Of a stretch of DNA of 20,398 nt, positions 14,495 to 20,398 are shown piece by piece (the first letter of the stretch is position 1; each line of letters begins with the position of its first letter). This DNA is from MESE01 sp036675035. GTDB taxonomy: Bacteria > Pseudomonadota > Gammaproteobacteria > Burkholderiales > Burkholderiaceae_D. Made by a program: the position numbers and the translations under genes. The notes under the pieces are model-generated. The model did not search any database. It saw nothing but the letters and a program-made list of their open reading frames with translations, and was not told the DNA's origin. The stretch is from assembly GCA_036675035.1 (NCBI GenBank), contig JAKFFO010000081.1, positions 1-20,398 on the forward strand, written 5' to 3'.

Positions 14495-14893
14495 TCATTG
14501 TTTGCTTTTCGGGCACGCCACCCTGAATACGGATTGCCGCCAGGATTTGGGGCTGATCACTTCCCATTGAGACGGGGTGCTTTTGACCGACATGACCTTC
14601 CCGTTTGCCATCCTTTCCGCGTAGCTGATCAGGGCCATCGTTCTTGCCGTACGTTCCTGGCAGTTGAACTCAGTCAGTGTTCGTGCCGAATGGCTGTATT
14701 CGCCGGGCCTGACTTCAGTCGGGACTTCCGCATCGTACAAGGTCCATGCAGTAGCAAGCGCTTCCTGTACCGCGATCTTCTCTATATCGAAATAAGTTGT
14801 GCCGTGAGTATCCCGAATGAGCAGCGTCCATTCCGCGGCAGCCATGCCGCAAGACAAACTCAGGATGCCGGCCAGGATGAATTTTTTGGTCAT
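14495..14893 (-). CDS. Exported protein, surface-adhesin E-like domain
   Basis: This is a 132-residue protein with a signal peptide (MTKKFILAGILSLSCGMAAA, cut before EW). The mature part begins EWTLLIRDTHGTTYFDIEKI and continues with ATAWTLYDAEVP and FNCQERTARTM, a pattern seen in the small periplasmic or surface domains grouped as Adhesin_E (W..v......yyD...I, then W.l, then a Cys and a second Cys near the end in VACPKSKQ). Two cysteines in the mature chain could form one disulfide. The name reflects a domain family; actual adhesion is not implied. It heads a likely two-gene unit with the small protein downstream. The 254-base space between it and the divergent ycaO gene should contain both promoters. 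Confidence 0.7.
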   Translation of the reverse strand: MTKKFILAGILSLSCGMAAAEWTLLIRDTHGTTYFDIEKIAVQEALATAWTLYDAEVPTEVRPGEYSHSARTLTEFNCQERTARTMALISYAERMANGKVMSVKSTPSQWEVISPKSWRQSVFRVACPKSKQ

Positions 14894-15147
14894 GGCAGAT
14901 TAATTTTTCTTTATGCAAGATGGATTTCCGCAAGCGGCTAACTAACGGGACCATGCTCGCATGTTTTTCAAATGCGGGCTGCCATATTTTGTTCCGTTCA
15001 TGTGCGATCTTTACGCGACCATCGCCCCTTTCACTCCCCGCTGTATGCAGTAGCGTTTGTGGAAAGCATCGATGTATTACACAGCATCAGCGTGGCGACG
15101 GATAATAGCGGCTTCGTCATTTTGCCTCACAGCTTTGGAATTCCCCC

Positions 15148-17364
15148 ATGGAAATTAAGGTCAATTTTCTCGACAAGCTTCGTCTTGAAGCCAAGTTCGA
15201 TGATTTCACGGTGATAGCGGACCAGCCTATCCGCTACAAGGGCGATGGTTCGGCGCCCGGTCCGTTCGATTACTTTCTGGCCTCATCCGCCTTGTGCGCG
15301 GCTTATTTCGTGAAGTTGTATTGCGACACGCGCAACATTCCTACCGAAAACATCCGCCTGTCGCAAAACAATATTGTCGATCCGGAAAACCGCTACCAGC
15401 AGATTTTCAAGATTCAGGTCGAGTTGCCGTCCGATATATCGGACGCAGACCGCCGCGGTATCTTGCGCTCGATCGAGCGATGTACCGTGAAAAAAGTGGT
15501 GCAAGCCGGCCCCGAGTTCGTGATTGAAGAGGTAGAAAACCTCGATGCCGATGCGCAGGCCTTGCTGACACCGGGTCAAAGTTCGAGCGCGGCTTCCGGC
15601 GCCCACACCTATATCGTCGGCAAGGATCTGCCGCTGGAGCAAACCATCGCCAACATGTCTGGCGTGCTGGCGGATCTGGGCATCAAGATTGAAATCGCGT
15701 CGTGGCGCAACATCATTCCCAACGTGTGGTCGCTGCATATTCGCGATGCGCACTCGCCGATGTGTTTTACCAACGGCAAGGGCGCGACCAAGGAGAGCGC
15801 ACTGGCGTCGGCGCTGGGCGAGTATATCGAGCGGATCAATAACAATCATTTCTACGCCGGGTCGTTCTGGGGCGAAGATATCGCCAACGCCGCGTTCGTG
15901 CATTACCCGAACGAACGCTGGTTCAAGCCTGGACCTAAGGATGCGCTGCCGGCTGAAATTCTCGATGAATACTGCTTGCCCATTTACAACCCAGATGGCG
16001 AGTTACGTGGCTCGCACCTGATCGATACCAACTCGGGCAATGTGCAGCGCGGAATCTGTTCGCTCCCCTTTGTGCGGAAGTCGGACGGCGAAGTGGTGTA
16101 CTTCCCGACCAACCTGGTGGAAAACCTTTACGTCAGCAATGGCATGAGTGCCGGCAATACGCTGGCGGAAGCGCAGGTGCAATGCCTGTCCGAGATTTTC
16201 GAACGGGCGGTAAAACGCGAAATTCTGGAGGGCGAAATCGCACTGCCTGATGTGCCGCATGACGTATTGGCGAAATACCCCGGCATTCTGGCCGGCATTC
16301 AGGGATTGGAAGAGCAGGGCTTTCCGGTGCTGGTGAAAGACGCATCGCTGGGCGGGACCTATCCGGTGATGTGCGTCACCTTGATGAATCCAAAAACTGG
16401 CGGTGTCTTCGCCTCCTTCGGCGCGCACCCAAGCTTCGAGGTGGCGCTGGAACGCAGCCTGACGGAGTTGCTGCAGGGTCGCAGTTTTGAAGGCCTGAAC
16501 GATTTACCACAGCCGACCTTCGCCAGTGAAGCCGTGACGGAGCCATACAACTTTGTCGAACACTTCATCGATTCCAGCGGCGTGGTGTCGTGGCGCTTTT
16601 TCAGCGCGAAATCGGATTTCGATTTTGTCGAGTGGGACTTTTCCGGCCACGGTGAAAACTCCAATGCCGACGAAGCCGCGACCTTGCTCGCCATTCTTCA
16701 AGACATGGGCAAAGAAGTGTACATGGCGGTGCATGACCAGTTGGGCGCCGTTGCTTGCCGGATTCTGGTGCCCGGCTATTCGGAGATTTATCCGGTAGAA
16801 GATCTGGTCTGGGATAACACCAACAAGGCGCTGCTGTTCCGTGCCGATATCCTGAACCTGCATCGCCTGGACGACGCCAGCCTGGAAGCCCTGCTTGAGC
16901 GTCTGGAGAACAATGAGCTGGATGAGCACGGCGACATAGCTACCTTGATCGGTATCGAATTTGACGAGAATACGGAGTGGGGGCAGCTGACCGTTCTCGA
17001 GTTGAAGCTGCTGATTCATCTCGCGTTGCAGCAGTTCGAGGAGGCGCACGAGCTGGTCGGCGCCTTCCTGCAGTACAACGACAACACGGTCGAGCGCGGA
17101 TTATTTTATCAGGCCTTGAACGTGGTGCTTGAAGTGCTGCTCGATGACGAGCTGGAACTTGGCGATTACGTGATCAATTTCCGCCGCATGTATGGCAATG
17201 CGCGGATGGACGCGGCGCTGGGCTCGGTGGACGGCAGCGTGCGCTTCTTCGGCCTGACGCCAACCAGCATGAAGCTGGAGGGGCTCGATCGGCATCATCG
17301 CCTGATCGACAGCTACAGGAAGATGCATGTGGCGCGGGCCAATGTCGCAGCTACGGACAGTTAG
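15148..17364 (+). CDS. ycaO: OsmC-YcaO fusion, ribosomal protein S12 methylthiotransferase accessory factor-like
   Basis: This is a 738-residue fusion. Residues 1-135 are an OsmC domain (PFDYFLASSALCAAYFVKLYC) with the expected cysteine pair Cys50 and Cys112. Residues about 150-560 are the YcaO ATP-binding domain: GKGATKESALASALGEYIER (210-229), whose Glu225, Glu228 and Arg229 match nucleotide and Mg ligands, then EAQVQCLSEIFERAVK and ALERSLTELLQ. The last 170 residues are a helical, TPR-like tail as in E. coli YcaO. E. coli YcaO assists RimO in beta-methylthiolation of S12; its chemistry is unresolved. The fused OsmC thiol domain is common outside enterics. No RiPP precursor or dehydrogenase is nearby, and no PxPxP end is present, so an azoline-making role is unlikely. 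The last 116 bases recur beyond the fic gene. Confidence 0.93.
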   Translation: MEIKVNFLDKLRLEAKFDDFTVIADQPIRYKGDGSAPGPFDYFLASSALCAAYFVKLYCDTRNIPTENIRLSQNNIVDPENRYQQIFKIQVELPSDISDADRRGILRSIERCTVKKVVQAGPEFVIEEVENLDADAQALLTPGQSSSAASGAHTYIVGKDLPLEQTIANMSGVLADLGIKIEIASWRNIIPNVWSLHIRDAHSPMCFTNGKGATKESALASALGEYIERINNNHFYAGSFWGEDIANAAFVHYPNERWFKPGPKDALPAEILDEYCLPIYNPDGELRGSHLIDTNSGNVQRGICSLPFVRKSDGEVVYFPTNLVENLYVSNGMSAGNTLAEAQVQCLSEIFERAVKREILEGEIALPDVPHDVLAKYPGILAGIQGLEEQGFPVLVKDASLGGTYPVMCVTLMNPKTGGVFASFGAHPSFEVALERSLTELLQGRSFEGLNDLPQPTFASEAVTEPYNFVEHFIDSSGVVSWRFFSAKSDFDFVEWDFSGHGENSNADEAATLLAILQDMGKEVYMAVHDQLGAVACRILVPGYSEIYPVEDLVWDNTNKALLFRADILNLHRLDDASLEALLERLENNELDEHGDIATLIGIEFDENTEWGQLTVLELKLLIHLALQQFEEAHELVGAFLQYNDNTVERGLFYQALNVVLEVLLDDELELGDYVINFRRMYGNARMDAALGSVDGSVRFFGLTPTSMKLEGLDRHHRLIDSYRKMHVARANVAATDS

Positions 17365-17382
17365 TTATTCTTAGTTACGGGG
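17249..17382 (+). repeat. Left copy of ycaO 3'-end direct repeat
   Basis: This is the left member of a direct repeat whose partner is 18928-19066. From 17249 to the ycaO stop (116 bases) it matches the right copy without gaps at 100 of 116 bases by my hand count. Similarity continues loosely past the stop (AGTTATTC and GGGG elements). Here the copy is the functional C-terminal end of YcaO (GLTPTSMKLEGLDRHHRLID). Confidence 0.85.
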
Positions 17383-17419
17383 ACAGACTGAGGCACCCGA
17401 ACGTGTTCGGGTCTGTCCC
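17380..17419. terminator. Nested hairpin between convergent ycaO and fic genes
   Basis: GGGACAGAC (17380-17388) pairs with GTCTGTCCC (17411-17419). Inside it CCCGAAC (17396-17402) pairs with GTTCGGG (17405-17411), sharing one base at the joint. It stands 15 bases after the ycaO stop and 42 bases after the fic stop, so it can end transcription from both sides. There is no strong T-run. GGGACAGAC-type inverted repeats are also found as dispersed elements in beta- and gamma-proteobacteria, so it may be a repeat rather than a dedicated terminator. Confidence 0.55.
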
Positions 17420-17461
17420 AGTTATGCATGTGACGCCAGTTATGACGGCACATGATCTTTC

Positions 17462-18865
17462 TTACGCCTGATATTTCTTCCTCCATGTCTCGAACTCAAG
17501 CGGCCTCAGACCAAATCTGATCGCGTTCCCGGCATGCAGTGCGTTAAATTCTTCCAGGACCAGCGTGACAAAGCGGTTACGATCGGCGTCCAGTATTGTT
17601 GGCGGCATGCTGTTTCTGATCGCCTCCTCACTCACCGGCTGCGCACGCCGGATGATCGCGCGCACGGCATCGGATAGTTCGGTGCGGTAGCGCAACCGGA
17701 AAGTGTCCGGCGGAACGAGTTGCTGACGTACCGCGACATATTGCTGGCACGAGCGTTCATACGCCCATATGAAAACATCGCGCAGCAATTCGATGCGATT
17801 GAGTTCATATACGGCGATCATGCCGTCCACGTAAGCCTGCTGTGGTACATCGATAAATGACAACGGGCAAAGATTGTGGCGAATCAGCGGGATATTTGCG
17901 GCAAGGCGTGAAACGGGTTTATTGACATCCAGGAAGGGCTGCAGATAAGGCAGGTGCACCATCAGGAAAAACGCCTGCTCGAATGGGTCATCGATTTCCG
18001 ATGTCATGTCGATGACGATCCCGAATAATTCTTCGAGTTTTTGCGGCAATGCAATTGGCCGGTAGACGCTGCCCCCGACTTCCACTGCACGCGTGCGTAC
18101 GCGTCCAACAGCCTGCGGATCCTGCAGCAAACCGTCGGATAAAAATGCGTGCAAGCCGAGGATGGTTTCGGTATTGATACCGACATTGTCGCCGCCGCCA
18201 TCCATGCCGCGCACCAGATACTCGATGGCCGCCTTGTGATTGAGGATCATTTGTGTTTCCAGCGCATCCTTGCCAGCTGCCGCTTCGCCGAATTCGATTA
18301 ACCGCTGCGTATCGAGCCGCGTATAGGTGTTGCCTTCAAGTTGCGACGATGCCCATGACAAGTCGATCAGGAGCCGATTCATGATGTCGCGCGCAAAGGT
18401 GCCGGCAGTGGCATGTTCCGCAGGCGATCGTCCGAGCGCGTGCAACTGATCGCGCAAGGTGTCAGGCAGGTAGGCTGTTTTGTTGGGTTGGTAAGCTTCT
18501 AGAAAGGCGATGGTATAACCAACCGGCCGTCGTTGATGTATCGGTTGGCGGATCATTGCCTTGATCGTCTTGCCTTCGGTGGAGAGGGGAACATACGCCT
18601 CGCCGGTTCCTAGAGCTTGTAAAGCGGCCAGCGTAACGTCAGCGGAAGCCGTTATTGTCGCGATACGATATTTGACGGCCCGTCCTTCGCCTTCCGCAAC
18701 AACCCTTCCCTGTTGGGCCAGGGCGGACAGGCGGCGCTGCAAGGTCCGGCGCGACATGCTATCGCCAAGCGCATTGAACAGCGCTTCAATCCTGATGCTT
18801 TCAGGGTGCCGCGCAATGAATTCGGCAATCTGGTCCAGTTCAGTCCTTGAGACGACTTTTGGCAT
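17462..18865 (-). CDS. Fic-family protein with degenerate active site and N-terminal helix-turn-helix
   Basis: This is a 467-residue protein. Residues about 7-68 form a winged helix-turn-helix (RIEALFNALGDSMSRRTLQRRLSALAQQG, then VKYRI). Residues 165-330 have the Fic architecture: SSQLEGN (173-179) is the (S/T)xxxE(G/N) autoinhibitory motif, placed N-terminally as in class II, and RPIALPQKLEEL (269-280) resembles the target-docking flap. The active site reads LQPFLDVNKPVSR (308-320) where canonical Fic proteins have HPFxxGNGRxxR. The catalytic His is Gln309 and the anion-hole G-N-G-R is V-N-K-P, so classical AMP transfer looks impaired. His304, five residues before, is not an obvious substitute. 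It has no antitoxin partner gene. It faces ycaO and lies inside a ycaO 3'-end direct repeat, suggesting arrival by transfer. A DNA-binding regulator with a Fic fold is an alternative view. Confidence 0.85.
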   Translation of the reverse strand: MPKVVSRTELDQIAEFIARHPESIRIEALFNALGDSMSRRTLQRRLSALAQQGRVVAEGEGRAVKYRIATITASADVTLAALQALGTGEAYVPLSTEGKTIKAMIRQPIHQRRPVGYTIAFLEAYQPNKTAYLPDTLRDQLHALGRSPAEHATAGTFARDIMNRLLIDLSWASSQLEGNTYTRLDTQRLIEFGEAAAGKDALETQMILNHKAAIEYLVRGMDGGGDNVGINTETILGLHAFLSDGLLQDPQAVGRVRTRAVEVGGSVYRPIALPQKLEELFGIVIDMTSEIDDPFEQAFFLMVHLPYLQPFLDVNKPVSRLAANIPLIRHNLCPLSFIDVPQQAYVDGMIAVYELNRIELLRDVFIWAYERSCQQYVAVRQQLVPPDTFRLRYRTELSDAVRAIIRRAQPVSEEAIRNSMPPTILDADRNRFVTLVLEEFNALHAGNAIRFGLRPLEFETWRKKYQA

Positions 18866-18927
18866 GTTTGGCGATTTTTATGGCGGGAGTGCCAGTATCG
18901 CGCCAATTAAAATGCGTCGACGTTATG

Positions 18928-19043
18928 TCGGCCTGACGCCAACCAGCATGAAACTGGAAGGGCTCGACCGGCATCACCGCCTGATCGACAACTACAGAAA
19001 AATGCATCTGGCGCAGGCCAATGTCGCCGTCACAGTCAGGTAA
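18928..19043 (+). pseudogene. Truncated second copy of the ycaO 3' end
   Basis: This 116-base remnant encodes GLTPTSMKLEGLDRHHRLID plus 17 more residues and a stop, matching the YcaO C-terminus at 31 of 37 residues. Of 16 base differences from the left copy, nine are synonymous (including TAG to TAA). Both copies therefore evolved as functional coding ends in separate ycaO alleles before meeting here. Only the fragment remains: the sequence before 18928 is the unrelated fic promoter region. It has no start codon or ribosome binding site of its own. Similarity extends to about 19066. Confidence 0.85.
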
Positions 19044-19075
19044 CTATTCGGGAGTTATTCGGGGGAATGGCGCAT

Positions 19076-19648
19076 TCAGCCAATGTGACACGAACCTCCG
19101 CTGCAGCCATCAGCCGCGTCGGGTGAATCGATACTGACAGGCAGCGTTGCATTTTCCTCCCGCACCTTGTCGCCACCTGGTTCCGCGATGAGTTTGCCGA
19201 TCATGCAACCCAAAATCATGTCGTCGATCTGCCCCAGCTGCTGCATCCGGATCTGCCCCGACTTGTCGATCAATATCGTGCTCGGCGTGCCGCGTAATGC
19301 AAGCGCACGCATTGTCGACGGAATGGGGTCGCCACGCACGGCCCGGTCTATTCCAATCGGGAACCGGAGCCGGTACTCATGCACAAAGACACGCAGCGCT
19401 TCCGGTGTCATCACCTCATGGTGCTCAAACACCGTATGCAGGCCAATGACGGCCACTTCGTTTTCATCGAATGCATCACGGACCCGAACCGCTTGCGGAA
19501 TGCCGTGCGAAACGCAACCCGGACAAAGCATCTGGAATGCATGCAGCAGCACGACGCGCCCGCGCAGATCGGCAAGTTGTACCGGTTGGCTGCTGTTAAG
19601 CCACTCCGATACCTGGAGTTCCGGCAGTGGCTGGTAAATGATTGTCAT
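19076..19648 (-). CDS. Thioredoxin-fold redoxin (TlpA/AhpC-TSA type) with CPGC motif
   Basis: This is a 190-residue protein with a thioredoxin-like fold: LRGRVVLLHAFQMLCPGCVSHG, in which Cys42 and Cys45 form the CxxC, and LRGTPSTILIDKSGQI (118-133) with cis-Pro122. It has no signal peptide, so it is cytoplasmic, unlike typical TlpA or ResA. The C-terminus carries an extra pair, Cys182 and Cys187 in GCSGGSCH, which might be a second redox site or a metal site. AAGGAC six bases before the ATG supports the start. It may share a transcript with the AhpD-like gene 139 bases upstream, which would be a thiol-redox pair. The family is sure; the substrate (disulfide, peroxide) is unknown. Confidence 0.88.
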   Translation of the reverse strand: MTIIYQPLPELQVSEWLNSSQPVQLADLRGRVVLLHAFQMLCPGCVSHGIPQAVRVRDAFDENEVAVIGLHTVFEHHEVMTPEALRVFVHEYRLRFPIGIDRAVRGDPIPSTMRALALRGTPSTILIDKSGQIRMQQLGQIDDMILGCMIGKLIAEPGGDKVREENATLPVSIDSPDAADGCSGGSCHIG

Positions 19649-19738
19649 GGTTGTCCTTGTTCAGGCCTGGAATGATCGATGTGGCGTCGTATTGCGCTAT
19701 TGGTATTCGTACGCGAGACAGTCGGTTGATACGACGAC

Positions 19739-19767
19739 GTGGCCGAAGCGAATACCGCCTCGGCCAC
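19739..19767. other. Hairpin between the AhpD-like and redoxin genes
   Basis: GTGGCCGA (19739-19746) and TCGGCCAC (19760-19767) form an 8 bp stem with a 13-base loop, 20 bases after the AhpD-like stop. No T-run follows on the minus strand, so it may be a weak terminator or an mRNA-stabilising stem that separates expression of the two genes. Confidence 0.45.
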
Positions 19768-19787
19768 ATGGCTAATGGTGCAGCAGG

Positions 19788-20330
19788 TCAGCCGGCAGGT
19801 CTAAGCGCGACCTTGGGAAAATCCACCGGAATGTCAAACGCAACATTGACATAGTTGGTGAAGAGATTCAGTGCGACATGCGCCATGATCTCGACGATAT
19901 GCTCGTCGTCAAATCCTGCGGCACGCAAGGTCGCAATGTCTGTCTCGCCAACCTGCGCACGATCATTGACCACCTTGAGCGCGAAGGTGATGGCGGCGGC
20001 AGTCCGTGGATCTTGTGACCGCCCAGTCTGGGCCTCTGCCATTTCCTCCGCAGTGGCGCCCGCTCCCTTGCCTAATACGGTATGGGCAGCAAGGCAATAT
20101 TCGCAACGATTGCGATTGGCGATGGCTACGGCGATTTTTTCCCCGAGCACCGCCGGGATGACGCCGCGGCCCAACGCGCCGAATGCGCCCCACATGCTCG
20201 TTAGTGCGGCAGGCGAGTTCGCCGCCGCCTTGAACATATTTGGTGAGGCGCCGAACACATTGTGAATTTGGGTCATCAATTCCCGGCTTTGAGTGGAAGT
20301 TTTGCTGATATCGAGGTTAACGCGTGACAT
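19788..20330 (-). CDS. AhpD-like carboxymuconolactone decarboxylase family protein with CxxC
   Basis: This is a 180-residue cytoplasmic protein of the AhpD/CMD fold. The active motif is RCEYCLAAHTVLGK (75-88): Cys76, Cys79 and His83 match the catalytic Cys-x-x-Cys...His of alkylhydroperoxidase-type proteins. The N-terminal part (QIHNVFGASPNMFKAAANSP, 21-40) is the usual first helix-loop of the peroxidase-related subfamily. The C-terminal part has a second helical repeat (DEHIVEIMAHVALNLFTNYVNVAFDIPVDF). AGGAG seven bases upstream supports the start at 20330. Members reduce peroxides with a thiol partner, and the CPGC redoxin downstream could be such a partner. This remains inference. It is full length, and the 68 bases to the right edge hold its promoter region. 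Confidence 0.92.
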   Translation of the reverse strand: MSRVNLDISKTSTQSRELMTQIHNVFGASPNMFKAAANSPAALTSMWGAFGALGRGVIPAVLGEKIAVAIANRNRCEYCLAAHTVLGKGAGATAEEMAEAQTGRSQDPRTAAAITFALKVVNDRAQVGETDIATLRAAGFDDEHIVEIMAHVALNLFTNYVNVAFDIPVDFPKVALRPAG

Positions 20331-20398
20331 ATTGGCTCCTGGCGATTGCTATGGTTGTGATGGCCGCTTATCGCAGAGATAAGCATGACGAAAGAGTT

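Noticed and set aside
17462..18865. Fic toxin-antitoxin module
   Set aside because: No small antitoxin gene adjoins it, the inhibitory motif is internal, and the catalytic histidine is missing.

Overview
The window looks like a chromosomal segment from a beta-proteobacterium of the order Burkholderiales, most likely near Oxalobacteraceae (Herbaspirillum, Noviherbaspirillum, Collimonas or Janthinobacterium type). This rests on the moderately high GC content, on the gene set DUF3348 - DUF802 - OmpA/MotB-like - DUF2894, which I know only from this order, and on an OsmC-YcaO fusion of the E. coli YcaO type. The placement is family-level inference; no rRNA or tRNA is present to anchor it. No CRISPR array, complete insertion sequence or phage gene is visible.

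Layout. (1) 1-1367: an Old Yellow Enzyme family flavin oxidoreductase followed by a hairpin. (2) 1607-3432: two overlapping genes for exported proteins, one a cysteine-containing protein of unknown function, the other an ankyrin plus rhodanese-like protein. (3) 3433-4128: about 700 bases without a convincing gene, holding a strong terminator and a candidate promoter with a palindrome. (4) 4129-8445: a tightly overlapping four-gene operon, DUF3348, DUF802 (MotA/TolQ/ZorA-like with a very long helical tail), OmpA/MotB-like (ZorB-like) and DUF2894. (5) 8664-10734, minus strand: a two-module VOC protein with its own operator-like promoter, then an exported carboxymuconolactone decarboxylase (CMD) family protein and an SDR oxidoreductase. 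The latter two are divergent from an AraC-type regulator (10956-11900). (6) 12016-14173: a TetR regulator, a REP-like palindromic repeat cluster and an alpha/beta hydrolase with an operator-like palindrome at its promoter. (7) 14248-14893, minus strand: two small proteins, one with a signal peptide. (8) 15148-19066: the OsmC-YcaO gene, a hairpin, a Fic-family gene with a degenerate active site on the opposite strand, and a second, diverged copy of the ycaO 3' end beyond it. (9) 19076-20330, minus strand: a thioredoxin-fold CPGC protein and an AhpD-like CxxC protein.

The most interesting system is the four-gene operon at 4129-8445. Its two membrane proteins have the hallmarks of an ion-driven MotAB/ExbBD/ZorAB motor: GTFLG in a TolQ/MotA-like helix, and a single-helix partner with a conserved Asp followed by an OmpA peptidoglycan-binding domain. 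The MotA-like subunit carries about 515 residues of cytoplasmic helical tail, as ZorA of the Zorya anti-phage system does, but the usual cytoplasmic effectors ZorC and ZorD/E are absent. Two soluble helical proteins of unknown function take their place.

The second notable structure is the fic gene lying between two copies of the ycaO 3' end. The copies differ mostly at synonymous positions, which points to insertion or allele replacement by horizontal transfer rather than local duplication.
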